A DNA stretch of 64,000 nucleotides from Silene latifolia (taxonomy: Eukaryota; Streptophyta; Magnoliopsida; Caryophyllales; Caryophyllaceae), in NCBI RefSeq assembly GCF_048544455.1, contig NC_133534.1, positions 224,654,292 through 224,718,291 of the forward strand, written 5' to 3'. Made by a program: the position numbers and the translations under genes. The stretch's first letter is position 1. Each line of letters begins with the position of its first letter. Shown in pieces: positions 42,641-56,278 of this stretch. A model generated the notes under the pieces. The model was not told the DNA's origin. It was given only the letters and a program-made list of their open reading frames with translations, and searched no databases.

Positions 42641-44165
42641 CATTATGGAAAAGAGATAATAGCGAAACAGCTTGAAGTTGATCAGGAACACCCAGATGTG
42701 CATCACTTGTTTCTAGCTGTCTACAAGAACTTTGTTGAGGTATTTGAACCTTGCATATGGGGAAGGAGGGGTTGACTTGTGCCTGTGAGTGGTGAGATGC
42801 TGAGTGGATAACTTTATACTGCTAAGTTCGTATTGACAATTTGGCCATTGTGGCGGCAGGCGGTTAATGCCGCAGACAACGGAATCAACTAATACAATAC
42901 AGATCTCTTGCCAAAATACGTCATCAATATGTACTTTTCATCTAGAGTGGGAAGGCTGAATCTTAATTGGACAGATCCTGATCAATCATCTGAACGAGAA
43001 AATGGCGCCTTTCAGAAGGCCATAGCTTTGACCGGAACCGAGTTTTTGGAGGTGAGTTTGAGAACTGATTAATTAAATGATTTTCTCATTTTGCCAAAAT
43101 CCTTTCTACTATATGGTTAGTAGTATCAGAGCCTTTTTTCCTTTCGCTAACTAATTTATAACGATGAAAAGAACTGTTTCAGGCCGTACATTTCTAAGCA
43201 CGATCATGGTTATCTGCTCGATCAATTGTTATGGAGTGTCTCGCAGCAAGGCATGATGTCGATTCCAGTGGACAAATCATGGTCCTCAAAAAAAAATGTC
43301 CTTTAAGTGAGGTCGTTCAGTGTACCATTCTATTTTAAAGATATTATTATACGAACTACACCCTACTTTCGTTAAGCAATAAAACTGGACAACAAAAGTC
43401 CGTGCCTGAAGGCCTCAATTGCTGTAAGGTGCAACTGTCAATTTATGGGCTCACTGTGCAGTAAAGTGTTAGACCCTTGCACTGAAGTACAATCTTATAT
43501 ATTTGTGAGATTCTAATTTTGGTTTTGCATTTTGTAACAGTGGAAGCTTCATATATTTTAGCTTGAGGAGGAAATGAAGGTCCAAGGTAATATGCAATGT
43601 TATCACTGAGATCTGTACTGGTAGATTTCTTGTGATGTGTGCATTATAACCCTTATTTACGGTTGACCCATCATGAAAATCGTGTCGAGAATTGCACAAA
43701 GTGACTACTGAACAATAAAATGAGGTGTTGCCAATTTAATAATTGAGTTGCTTTTTTTAATCATAATATTATCTTCTGCAGTTTGCAAAGTGAGAATGGG
43801 ACTGGATCCACCAACTGGTTGGAGTTTTACATCCTTAAATCTCAAGGGTCCTTTGCCAAGGGTGTTCATTTCTGAGCTCATTGAAGACCAGATAAGTTCA
43901 GAAGGTCAGGTGATTTTTTGGCTTTGTTAAGAATATTCGTAATTTTATTGTAATTGGTATTGTTGGACTGCGAGAAACACATTTGTAGGGATACCTCATC
44001 GTTGAGATATCCGATCTGTCAATTTTTGGGTTGCGAAAAACCACTACAGTACTTTTAAATGTGTTGCTCTTACAGTTTTCCGTATGTAAACACAGAACAT
44101 AATCTGGAAGCACGCTGAAATGTCGAGTCAAGGAAACAAGTATGGAGCTCTTGCCAGTACACCCG
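42641..44165 (+). pseudogene. MYG1 (UPF0160) family pseudogene, 5'-truncated, introns retained
   Basis: Exon 42641-42739 encodes HYGKEIIAKQLEVDQEHPDV, a MYG1 block with intact splice sites. Exon 42860-43051 continues with AVNAADNGIN, then a TAA at 42890-42892 where the family has Gln, then SSRVGRLNLNWTDPDQS. The exon from 43183 gives AVHF, a TAA at 43195-43197 again at a family Gln, and ARSWLSARSIVMECLAARHD. Exon 43541-43586 gives WKLHIF, a TAG at 43559-43561, and LEEEMKV. Weaker remnants follow near 43785-43910 (DQISSEG) and 44118-44165 (GNKYGALAS, like the family's GNQ-YEGALA end). The N-terminal DHH-like exons are missing. MYG1 proteins are mitochondrial/nuclear exonucleases of the DHH superfamily. 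Retained introns show a DNA-level duplication rather than a processed copy. Confidence 0.85.
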
Positions 44166-47100
44166 AGCTATTAACATGGGAGAAACCCTTGCATTCATAA
44201 TTTGGTGACAAGTCGTAATAACAATGAGATTATTGCGGTGTGTTGTGTGGTTTGATCTTAGCATGTAGTAAGGGCATAGATAGTAGTGAGGGGAAGGTTG
44301 GTGAGAGATAAATAGATGTTTAATGTTACGTTTAGGGTTAATTAAGATAATAAGCTCATTTATGAAATAGAAGTTGGGTTAAGAGGACGACACAATTTTC
44401 GGATAAGGAAGGTCAGAACAACAATGTGAAATGTCTCTCTTCTATGCAGACTTGGTACACACAGGATGAGAGAATAAGAATTTAGTCTGAATCATGAGAG
44501 AAATAATGAAGTCATTTAGAGATGATGTATATTGGTTGCAATTGAGCTTGACTACTCTAATTTGAATTCTTTGTGCCCATCTCCCTTTGCTTTGAAATAT
44601 TGGTGGTATTAGGTTTTTAGCGATTACGAAATTGAGTGTTCTTCAATCGTAGAAATAGAGCCTGATGAATCGAAATTAGAGTTGATAATGCCTATTTACT
44701 TTTTCTTTGAAATTGTACTTGTGGTTTAAGATCAGGATGATTATGAACCGATTTTTAAAGATTGTCGAGATGAAGCTCATGTTAGTTTCCTTTTGTTCAA
44801 ATTTCTCAATTTTATTCTTTGTAATATAGAATAAGAACATGAATAAAATTGATAATTTAAATTTAGGATGATTTGACAATTTAGAGCACCTACGAACTTG
44901 TCATCAGTTAACATAAACTTTTATCGGGCGAGAGTAAAGCTCATAATATATTTATCCTTCATCACTAAGGGTCTGTTCTGTACACATTAGCTTTCCTGGA
45001 GTTTCTTTTTATGAACATGAATTAAGGTGTTTCTTAGTTTCGGTTATCTTAACAATATGCACTTGGTACTTACCTGGTATCATCACATCATTTTTGTGTC
45101 TATAAGATCAGTCAACAGCTGGTTTTCTAGATAATTAATTGAATTTACTTTAGGTTTTTTGCGATTCTTTACAGTAGTTACAATTTCTTAATGCTGGTTT
45201 TCTTCATTGTTCTTATTTTTTTTCAATTCAGCTTGATTTGTCGGTGAGGATGAAGTTTTAAATATCGAGGTATGTTCAATTCTTTCGTAAAGGTTTTATT
45301 ATTGCTGTGTTAGTTTACACTTCAAATGATAACTTTGCTTATACCAGATTGTTCTTATAAATTATCGCTAGGTCTGCCTTTTTTTGAGATATGGCGATGG
45401 CGAAAGATGTGGGCCAGCGATGTTTACACCAATGTAAAAAGAGCTATCACGTAATTCTCGATGCTCAGCTGTTGATTATTGAATCTTCTTTGTGGTCTTG
45501 GTACAACTATTTTTTTTTTCCTTTTTTCCTTATTGTAATTGTTGACTTCCTAGGGTGCTTGATTGCTAATCGGGACTGGCTTTAATAACCAGGTTGTTGT
45601 CGTCGTGGTTGGAGGTGTCTTGGTTCGAGGTGGCGATGTAATTGATAAGAGGAGGTATTAGTTCTACTATGTTTCAGCTTAAGACAGTTTGGAAATGCTT
45701 TCATAGTACGATTACTTCCCTTTTAAATTGTTGGAGTTCCTGATTTTTCCTTTTTAATTGCTTCTGCATTAATTTTAAATAGACGTTGGTTACGTAATTT
45801 CTTCGAGATGGGTTATATTTAACGTACAATGAACTTGAATCCCTTTTCATTTTATTTTCCTCCTAACATTCTAATGCCCAAAATAAATTTTTACAGTGTT
45901 TATGAGATATCAATGTGTATATTGTTGTGTTAATAGTGCGTTTACTTATGACGGTAATTGCTATATCATATTGTTTTTTAGCTTATATGGCCATACAAAT
46001 ATACTGATGGTGCAATTTGATTACAATCAAGCTGAAAGGAGTCGTCTTATACGATGATAGCTTTTAGGCAATGTTATTTGTGATTTTATACGATTTAATC
46101 GCAAATACGAATTTATTTAAGGGCAATTCTAGGGCAGTTCAAAACTATTTACCGGATTACCAATCACAATTTTGTAGGTGTGAATCTCGGAAATAATTAG
46201 TTCAGCGCCTTTTGGTGTTTATTTGGGATTTTAATTGGGGCTAAGTATGGATGGTTTCAGCTACTGCAGTGGGGTTACTGAATAAAAAAGCCTAATTTAG
46301 AGTTACTAGAGTCGAAATCTTGGAGGTTGGACGGGACGAGAGTAGATTTATATTGGTGAGATTGAAGGTGTGACCAGTGCATTCTATTTGAGTCTATTGC
46401 CGTTACACCTTCTTTGGCTAAGGCTTAAGGGCCTGTTATGGGTGTTGTAAATGTGTACATGAATCTAAAATAGATTTGTGAGATTAAAGGGTGTGGTCAG
46501 TTGTTCGCTGTATTGAAGTTGCGCCTTTTTGGGTCATCAATTTGCAGGTCCTTTTGGTTAATCCTTGCCCTTTTTAAAATGAGGAGTTCATTGTGTTTAT
46601 GGATAGTTACCCCTCAAGTACCTTCCCCACGCTTGATCTTTCCCCTTCAATCCATGCCCTTAGCTTCGGTGAGGCCTTGCGATTTCGATTTGTTTCTTCG
46701 TGATGTTGACGTATTCATGGGTGGCGAAATGGGTTGTATAAGACCGAAAAGAGTCTTGATGTGCATCCGCAGTGGAACATTAACTTGTTGATGACAGTGG
46801 GCAGGGTTTGTTGTGTGCACCGGTGATTGGTGATTAACCTGCACCTAACTGCAGACCGCTTGAACGTACGTTCGCCTGACTTTTTATAAACTTTTGTTTC
46901 TAGAACAGAAACAAACCTTACTTTATTGTCACCAGTAGTTGGTTCTATGTTTAAGCGTGGACACCGCACTTCAACTGGCTGATTTGCTATGTTCATTTGT
47001 GATTTTGGCCTTACCCAGTAAATGTTTCAGAAATGTAATAAACGTACTTGTGTTCAGGTCTGGTGCAGGATTATCTATGTCAACCCTATCTGTTAGTTGC

Positions 47101-47699
47101 TCTTTCGGGCAGGACGCGGTCGTGCAGGGCATGTTTCTGGGGTAGCAGGTCGACAATATTACCATAGGTATCTTGCTTAAGGTCTGCTGTCTATATTCAT
47201 TAATTATTACGCAGCTACGTAGCTGCACCGGACAATCCATGGTTTTTTTTACACTAACACGAGGTAATGCCATGTTCAGGTGTAGTAGGGCAGGCAAGTT
47301 GGCGATCCTCTCTGAACAGTCGCTACAAGGATTACCATTAAATACTACCGTCTCTTTTGGCCCATACATGGTCAGTTAAGTTTCAATAATCATTTCTTTA
47401 ATGTTCCCTAAGGCTGATTTACACTATATCTAATGTTCAGTGTTTCTGATTTACTAGATAGGATGGTGTGCAGTGATGATTACATAGTAAGAGGCTGCAG
47501 TATGCAGGATAATGGTTTTGGAAGTTTAAAAAGCAACATCTCATCGCCCTTTTATTTGCCTAACGAGTACGTAGATTTTAGCTAAATCGCCCAAGAATGC
47601 ATGTAACTCTGCTTTGTGTTCTTCTCGCTTAAATATTATATCCATAAGTGATCGGCTGGCAACATTCTTTTTACGGATGCATATTTATTGTATCCATAT
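44166..47699. other. Unassigned AT-rich region
   Basis: There is no gene I can support. Notable features are a perfect 16-bp palindrome GCAGCTACGTAGCTGC at 47211-47226 and two open minus-strand frames (46971-47369 and 46715-46996) rich in Cys but without known motifs. I regard these as unproven. Confidence 0.5.
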
Positions 47700-47700
47700 T

Positions 47701-47802
47701 TCAAAAAAAAAAAAAAAAAAAACTCAGGGCAACATGCCCAATCAAATAGTTTGTGCTTCTGCCCTTCCTGTTGGTATTGTGAGTTCTTAGAATCTGTGTT
47801 TG

Positions 47803-47867
<65 letters not shown>

Positions 47868-47960
47868 TGTGTGTTTGTGTCTGTGTCTGTATGTGGTTGC
47901 GTGTATCGGTGTGTGTGTATGTGTACAGAGATATATATATATATATATATTTGGTTTATT
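47701..47960. repeat. A-tract, (TA)n and (TG)n compound microsatellite
   Basis: An A-tract lies at about 47702-47721. (TA)n then (TG)n runs from 47804 to about 47870, followed by interrupted TG-rich sequence and another (TA)n at 47932-47950. Confidence 0.9.
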
Positions 47961-48783
47961 TATAGAGAAAGATATATATAGATATCTAGATATGTGGGTC
48001 CTTCCCTATTACGTTGATGAACGTGGAAATTTAAAACACGCTACCAATTTCAGCAGAACGATTAGGTCATATCAGTATGCGAGTGCGGCTACCACGAAGT
48101 TCGGGAAGAGTTGCAGGCTCAGCTAAAGATTTAGAAGTGAAGTGTGTGTGCTGGCAAGTAATAGCTCGTTGTGCAGCAACAAATTAATCTAAGGCTACCA
48201 CCATGCGCCTTATAATATTTAGAACCCACAAATACACATAATGTATGGTACATTATACTTATATTTACCTATTAACCATATTGGATTATCGACATAGCGG
48301 TGTTATTCTGACGGTTGATTTGTTGCAAGTCGATATTACATCAAATTCAACTGTGAAAAAAATGAAAAAAAGGCGTCGTGTATTTAAAAGTTGTTAAGCA
48401 TATTGATCAGTAGCAGTGTTGGTAACGGTTGACCGCAAATGTAACAATATTACAACCTTAATGACAATTAAAGAGAAAAAAAACGTAAAGAAACCGTAAT
48501 CCATGACCACAAACTTAAATCAAAATGTTAACATAATTAATCACAGCATTATTACAAAAGTCAAACTTAATAAATGAACAGTTGCAGTTAAAAACGAAAA
48601 CAAGGGTTACGTGAAAGAACAGTGTAGAAACTCCATTGAATAGTAAAAAAGAAGGGAAACCATCAAAATCCCAACTACTGACAAGACAGCACTATTCAAA
48701 GGAGTTAAGTTAGCTGGAGTGATGTCATATGTGACTCTTCAGTTGCCAAAATCAGTCATTATGAAACTTGTCCCCTCACCTAC
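47961..48783. other. Upstream region of the orphan gene
   Basis: There is no coding evidence. The last part probably contains the promoter of the gene at 48885. Confidence 0.5.
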
Positions 48784-48790
48784 TATATAA
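48784..48790 (+). promoter_or_regulatory. TATA box of orphan gene
   Basis: TATATAA lies about 95 bases before the ATG at 48885. Transcription would start near 48815-48820, leaving a 5' leader of about 65-70 bases. Confidence 0.6.
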
Positions 48791-48884
48791 ACTTAAACAT
48801 GCTCCACTAATCTATCCCTCAACATAAACATATTTTGATCATAACTCCACAGCATCAAAAAAACTCAAAAAAAAGGGGACTAAT

Positions 48885-49433
48885 ATGGAACCTTTTACAT
48901 GCACACGCCTTTTCTACTTAGATGAAGAGGATAAAAAGGGGTTCATCGCAGGCTACATTGAATGGAAGCAGGATCAATTCAATTCAAAAGAGATATTCAC
49001 AAATGCTGATGTAAAGAAAGCTGAACCAGAGGATGGTACTACAACTCACCATCCAGCACTTGGTTTAGGCGTGGTTATGTCTAATGTCTTTGATAGGCTT
49101 GCCAAGGCTGATAAGCGGAATGTGGCTGAGGTTTGTAAAGCTTGGGCTGAAATGTTTCTGGTGGGAACCGAAACATCAAAAGTGTTTATTGATTATAATA
49201 AGCAATTAGTGACCGAAAATGTCGAGGGTATGATAACAGCTGAACGTGAGCACAGGGTGGTTCAAATGTATTGTGTCTGCAGGGCTTTTACTAATGACGA
49301 GGAAAAAGCTGAATTCCATCGTCAACTAGAGGCGGGGTGGTCAGATGAGGAAAGCTTTGAGGTTATGGATGACTTTAGTATGTGGGATTCTGAAAACTCG
49401 GGCAGTGAGGGGTACTATGACTCCGACTGCTAG
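48885..49433 (+). CDS. Intact single-exon orphan protein, 182 residues
   Basis: An uninterrupted ATG-to-TAG frame has a good start context (A at -3, G at +4) and a TATA box at a suitable distance. The protein starts MEPFTCTRLFYLDEEDKKGF. The middle looks helical (VFDRLAKADKRNVAEVCKAW) and is followed by HRVVQMYCVCRAF. The C-terminus is strongly acidic and Ser-rich, ending NSGSEGYYDSDC. There is no signal peptide or membrane segment. I do not recognise the family and cannot assign a function. Composition, length and promoter all argue for a real gene rather than a chance frame. It could be lineage-specific or derived from a mobile or viral source, but nothing in the sequence decides this. Confidence 0.65.
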   Translation: MEPFTCTRLFYLDEEDKKGFIAGYIEWKQDQFNSKEIFTNADVKKAEPEDGTTTHHPALGLGVVMSNVFDRLAKADKRNVAEVCKAWAEMFLVGTETSKVFIDYNKQLVTENVEGMITAEREHRVVQMYCVCRAFTNDEEKAEFHRQLEAGWSDEESFEVMDDFSMWDSENSGSEGYYDSDC

Positions 49434-51309
49434 AGTTTCAGCAAATAACTACGCAAATAAGTAGTCTTTCGGAGGCTAACTCTTTGGAAGATTGCCTTTG
49501 TAATATAGCTTGCGAGTTGTTTGTTTTTGGAAGGTTTTCGGGGTGTTTCTTGTGCATGTAAATTATAGTAATGTATTAGTGACAAGTAGTTTCTTTGTGT
49601 TTTCGGTCTCTCTTTGGTTAGGAAAGTCTTTCCTTTCCGTATGCTAACATTTTGTCTTTGTCGTGCGAAGGATAGCATGGTGTCCTTTATTTTGGGAATT
49701 TAGGCACTTCTATGACAGTTGTAAATTAGGGTGTCTGGTTAGTAGAAAGTCATTCGACTTTGGTTTGAACTATAACTGTTTAAAGAATTTCAAATCGCTT
49801 TTGAACAATGTATGCAAGCGTTCTATCAATGGTAACTTTTATCTTACGGTTTTCTTGTTTGCACTATATGCTTCTTTAGCATTGACTTTGATTTCTGGTG
49901 TCATATCTGTTTACTCTCTTTGGATAAGAACCCGACACTAATGCTACTTTTTCCACGACTTGGTAAATAGGATTATTACATCTACCATTTACGAGTTTTT
50001 GTTTGTGCGCAAAAACAGCCGCAGCGGTGAGACTGTTCAAGAGATTCCAAACATCTCACGTTAGACGCTTATATACTACCTCTAAGTATATACAACAACC
50101 TATCCTGCATAGTGAGGTTTGCTATTATGGGAATATGTGCACTACACTTATCGGGTATCTTTGATCTAGCCGTTTCAATAGGCTCACCCTATTTTTACAC
50201 GCGCTACTTACACTTATTTCTGATGCATGCTTTCAACGTCGTGTGCTTTCCTGTCTTTAAAAAAAATACAATTCTGAAAAAAAAGAGGAAATAATTGTCA
50301 TCTCGCACCTTCTGTCCATTGACACCGGCCACCGCATAACTTTGAAAGTTGCATATCATCACCCGTTGAATTTAGTAACACTTTTGTTTAAACTACTAGG
50401 CTGAATGAACAATGTCTACTCATAAATGTTTGAAGACTGCATCTACGTCCACTTGTAGATGCATATTCCATATAAGTTGAATTTAACATAGATGCAAAAG
50501 GCCTTACATGAAGAATTTTACTGCAATCCTTGAGTCATTTACATAAGTCGCTGAGAATAGCGGTGGCCGATATGTTCAAGATCATGTCCCTCCCCACCTC
50601 CCTTAACCCTCCTTAAACAGATGCGCCCACAGTACACGATAATGATCTCGGTTTTTTAAAAAACAACGCTATCAGTGCCTCAGCATAATACTGCAAGGAA
50701 TGTACGTTCCACGCAACAGTTATCATTACCCTAACAGCTGTGGGAACAGCTGCTGGCGGAGGACTGCGTCCATTATTCTATCTTTAAATGCCTGCATTAA
50801 ATACTTTTAATGTAATGGACATTGGGCATTGTCCCGGTGAACAAACATTAAAACAAGTGCAGCTAATTGTCTCTTTTAGCTAAACAACTTGCCGGTTTAT
50901 AATTCTTGGGCGTTTAGAGGGCCAAACTAATCTGGTTTACCGAAATTACACCCTGAACTGTTCAGATTTTGGATTTGTATTTGTAAATTTTATAAATGGT
51001 AACAGATGTCACTGGTTCCTGCATATAGGAGCATGGCTTCAAATGAAAATGGGGCCCATTCATGAAATGCCACTAGGAATTGCACGTTTGTCTGAATACG
51101 TGTGTAAATTCGCTACAAAGGCATACTCTATATTTAATGACTTGGAATTACTCTCTTACGGTCTTGACAACTTATACGTTTGTTTGTTACATTTATATAC
51201 CGAGTCAATGTAAAGAAAATACCACTCGATCCTTACATCTGAGTTAACCAAATCGCTTAAGGATCCTTGAAGATTTACAGCTTTGGGGTTTGTTTTTAAA
51301 ACACAAGCA
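49434..51309. other. Unassigned region after the orphan gene
   Basis: It begins with the probable 3' UTR of the orphan gene. A 92-codon frame at 49663-49941 with a hydrophobic end has no recognised similarity. The rest shows nothing I can assign. Confidence 0.5.
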
Positions 51310-51313
51310 ACTA

Positions 51314-51612
<299 letters not shown>

Positions 51613-52646
51613 CTATTACTGTTTTTATTAATAATAATTATTAAAATAATTATTATTATTACTATCAAAATATATACTTATTTTTATATAAATAAAACCT
51701 TTACAAATATTACAAACTGTAACTTTACTTCAACTTAATAATATCGCGGGAGTTACCTAAGAGCACGCAAACAAACTTTACATAAACTCTATAATATCGA
51801 GAGAGTGTGTACTATTGTAACTGGTGATTACTATTGTAACTCGCGATTTAGTTAGATTACAAGTTTCCTCAAACCTCATATAATATTTTCAGAAAAAAAA
51901 AGGAAAAAAAAAAGGTACCAATTGCATCACGTAAGGCACCATAACATATCACATTCTATCACAATAACACAATCCCCTGAATCATGCATAGATGGGTGGA
52001 CAATAATGAATAAGTTATCTTTCCATTGAACAATGGTACTACTTATAAGACATAATAGCCTTTCTTTTCTTTTGAGCCTAACAAACAAAAGCATATCAAT
52101 TTGCCCATGATTTAAGTAACTAAATCTTGACAGTTGATGGTACCAAATGTACCAGACGATTTGTCTGAACACAGATATACACGCATTTGAGGCAAGACGG
52201 CCCAGTTCGGAACGACTAAGCTTTACTAAATAAAAAAAATTTAACCGGTACATGAAATTTCTGATTAAATTAAAAACGATATAAAGGACACGGCTTGTTT
52301 CACCGCAACCTGACATCGTATAATGTTTTGTGTACATTTGAAATGCGCGCTGTATTGTACAAATATTTAATTTATAACTATAATGTGCAATTGCAATTAC
52401 CAACTATTGGTGGTAGTAATCTGGACAACATTTTTCGGGATTAGAATAAGCCCCACCTCCCAAACAAAAAGGCTAACTAGACATTGATATTGAATTGGAC
52501 ATATGTAATGGGTAATTCTTAAACCCAAACTTTACATATTGACCTATAATTTGTATACATTTGAGATAGTGGCTGTAGTTAAAACTAGAGTGTGAGTGTA
52601 TTATTTTATTTACATTCTACACCTAACATTACATTGTACTTGTATA

Positions 52647-52649
<3 letters not shown>
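51613..52649. other. Unassigned AT-rich region
   Basis: A 158-codon minus-strand frame at 51927-52403 is open but shows no motif, and its composition looks like intergenic DNA. Nothing else was seen. Confidence 0.5.

Positions 52650-52722
<73 letters not shown>
52650..52722. repeat. (TA)n tract, left of element A
   Basis: A pure TA dinucleotide tract of about 73 bases abuts the left terminal repeat of element A. Confidence 0.95.
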
Positions 52723-52731
<9 letters not shown>

Positions 52732-53935
52732 GAAGGATCAAGTGAGTCCACCTTCTTTCATTGAGTCCCTAAGTCCCTCTAAGGACCATTGAAAAGATGG
52801 GATGAAGGGTTGAGATTGAAAGGAAAAAAGGGGGGATTAATGCTAAAAGGAGAGATTAATGCTAATTTAACACACACACTCTCTCTACCTCACTAATCCA
52901 CATAATTAAAAACTAATTCAATATATATATCAATTTTTCCCCATCCACTTCTCTCTCATCTCACAAATATCATTACTCTCCCCTCTCTAAAAAACCCAAA
53001 TAATTCAAAATCCCAAAAAATAAAAAAATTCACACTGCCTCCAAATAATTCAAAACCCCAAAATTCAAAAAAACCCCAATATTCACCTCGTCCCACCGCC
53101 ACCTCCCCTCTCCTCTCTTCCCCACCACCACCAGCCACCCTTCTCGGCTCCTTCAACACCGCCATCAACAACCACCACCACCAACAACAACACATCTCCT
53201 TTCAGATCTACCACCACCGACAACCGCCGCCACTCCCCACAACAACCACCACAACCCCATCTCCAAAATCAGCCCGACAACCACAACCACAACCCCACAA
53301 AATACCCAAAAAACGAGATCCTGTGGTCCCACTACTTCCCCCACCCACCACCGCAGCCCACGCACCACCCCACCACCCACGCCACTACTACCGACAACAC
53401 CTCTTCCAGATCTGAGCACGACCACCACCCCACCACCACTGCATTTCCCCCACAAACCCACCACCACCCACGCACGCCACTACTACCGCCACCACATTCT
53501 CCAAATCTGAGCACACATCAAACCGAGTGTTTATTTTTTTAAAAGCGATTTATTTTAAAAAAAAAAAAAACGAGTGAAATGGTGGGTTAATTCTTTGTTC
53601 TTTTTGATTTTTGATGTTGATGTTTATGTTGATGATCCACTTTTAGTGTTGATGTTTATTTCTTTGTCTTTATGTTGATGTTCCAGGTTAAAGGAGTGAA
53701 ATGGTGGGCTAAAAAAATGATATTTATTTCTTTTTTTTTTTTTGACAATAATGAATGATATTTATTTCTTTGTTCTCTTTGTTGTTGATGTTCAGTGTTG
53801 ATGTTTCGTTGGTTTGTTTGTTTTTTTTTTTTTTTTTTTTAAAGGTTAGTGATAGTTGTTAGTTTGTTGATTGTTTTGTTTGTTTTATAATGGTTTGTTT
53901 GTGATTTTGTGTCACGTTTTTGTGTTGTTAATTTT

Positions 53936-54300
53936 TTCTTTACATTTACACTCATTTTTCAGATTTATCCTCGTATTTCTTTACATTTACACTCGTATTT
54001 CTTTACATTTACACTCATTTTTCAGATTTACACTCGTATTTCTTTACATTTACACTTGTATTTCTTTACATTTACACTTATATTACTTTACATTTACACG
54101 CATTTCTCAGATTTACACTCGTATTTCTTTACATTTACACTCGTATTTCTTTACATTTACACTCGTATTTCTTTACATTTACACTCATATTTCTTTACAT
54201 TTACACGCATTTTTCAGATTTACACCCTTATTTCTTTACATTTACACTCGTATTTCTTTACATTTACACTCTTATATCTTTACATTTACACTCGTTAAAA
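53936..54300. repeat. Short tandem array, TTTACATTTACACTCGTATT-type
   Basis: About eighteen imperfect copies of an 18-21-base unit built on TTTACATTTACACTC, with TTTTTCAGATTTACACTC variants interspersed. It codes for nothing credible. Confidence 0.9.
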
Positions 54301-54436
54301 TTATGTAGATTTGCACTCATACGGTGATGGTGTTTTTTGGTAGTCGGACTAAAGTTTTACTCGTAAAGGACAAAAGTGACACTTATAAAGGACCAAAGTT
54401 ACACTCAAAGGACCAATTTACTCTTAAATTACTACA

Positions 54437-55360
54437 TTTACACTCTTAAAATGTTACATTTACACTCGTAAAACTTCACATTTACACTTGTAAAATGTTA
54501 AAATTATATAAATTCAAATTTCCGTCACAAAAAATCAAATTTACACTCTTAAAATGTTACATTTACACTCGTAAAACTTCACATTTACACTTGTAAAATG
54601 TTAAAATTATATAAATTCAAAATTTCCGTCACAAAAAATCAAATTTACACTCTAAAAATGTTACATTTACACTCGTAAAACATCACATTTACACTTGTAA
54701 AATGTTAAAACTATATAAATTCAAAATTTCCGTCACAAAAAATCAAATTTACACTCTTAAAATGTTACATTTACACTCGTAAAACTTCACATTTACACTT
54801 GTAAAATGTTAAAACTATATAAATTCAAAATTTCCGTCACAAAAAATCAAATTTACACTCTAAAAATGTTACATTTACACTCGTAAAACCTCACATTTAC
54901 ACTTGTAAAATGTTAAAACTATATAAATTCAAAATTTCCGTCACAAAAAATCAAATTTACACTCTTAAAATGTTACATTTACACTCGTAAAACCTCACAT
55001 TTACACTTGTAAAATGTTAAAATTATATAAATTCAAAATTTCCGTCACAAAAAATCAAATTTACACTCTAAAAATGTTACATTTACACTCGTAAAACTTC
55101 ACATTTACACTTGTAAAATGTTAAAACTATATAAATTCAAAATTTCCGTCACAAAAAATCAAATTTACACTCTTAAAATGTTACATTTACACTCGTAAAA
55201 CCTCACATTTACACTTGTAAAATGTTAAAATTATATAAATTCAAAATTTCCGTCACAAAAAATCAAATTTACACTTTTAAAATGTTACATTTACACTCGT
55301 AAAACTTCACATTTACACTTGTAAAATGTTAAAATTATATTTCCGTCACATTTACACTTG
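54437..55360. repeat. 104-bp tandem array, about nine copies
   Basis: Units start near 54437, 54541, 54645, 54749, 54853, 54957, 55061, 55165 and 55269. Each contains ACATTTACACTCGTAAAAC, AAATGTTAAAA and TTTCCGTCACAAAAAATC. Units alternate between TCTTAAAATG and TCTAAAAATG forms over copies 2-8, giving a 208-bp dimeric order. Confidence 0.93.
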
Positions 55361-55653
55361 TAAAACTCATACAACATTACATTTACACTTCTGAAATCTA
55401 AAACTCAAAACTGATTAATTAGGGGCTAGAGAGAGAAAGAAAAATTAATTAGTGTGTAGAAATTTGATTAGTGGTAATTTTTTTTGGTAATTTTCAATCT
55501 CAACCATCCATCTCAATCCAACCATCCACATTTTTTTCCTTTTCTTTTTAATGGCCTTTAATCAAATTCATCTCAACCTTCCATTTAGTCCATCCAATGG
55601 CCCTTAGAGGGACTTATGGACTCAATGGAAGTGGTGGACTCATTAGATCTTAC

Positions 55654-55801
<148 letters not shown>

Positions 55802-56278
55802 GTTAGGATCCGGTGAGGCACCTCATTATGGCGAGGCGGCCGGTCTCACCAAAATAAATCGCGGTGGAGGGCCACGCCTGTGAAGAAAGGGAGGCATCTC
55901 AGTAACAATAAGCAAAATTAAAGTAGACATACCACATACGGAATATCAGCGAACTTCAAAACTCTACAATGACGAAAATCATGTCGTCTAATTTATCAAC
56001 CTTTTGTTTTCTTTCCAGTAAGGAAGATCTCAACTCTTACAGAAAGATAACTGAACTCAGCAATACACTATTTTTTTCCTGGCATAACCCGAACACCTGA
56101 ACTCTTGATCACTTCAATAACTCCGTAAAGACATCAACTGTCATCAGTGACAGAGATAGCTTGGAGCACGGTGTATCATTATGCTACTCCGAATCCCGAT
56201 TTGCTCTCTCAAATCATAGGCAATGTCGAGAAGTCGATAATTACCTCTAGTTTAACCGTCCTCCCTGTCATTGTACTA

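Noticed and set aside
46715-47369. Two overlapping minus-strand frames with many Cys residues
   Set aside because: No recognisable Cys pattern or domain and no promoter; kept only as a note in the region entry.
51927-52403. Minus-strand frame of 158 codons
   Set aside because: No motif, no promoter and no splice context; AT-rich intergenic composition.
53080-53520. Gly/Val/Trp-rich minus-strand frames
   Set aside because: They come from the CCACCA-rich block in element A and show low-complexity bias rather than coding.
53936-54300. Regularly spaced short repeats that could suggest a CRISPR-like array
   Set aside because: The units are contiguous tandem repeats without unique spacers, and this is a plant nuclear genome.
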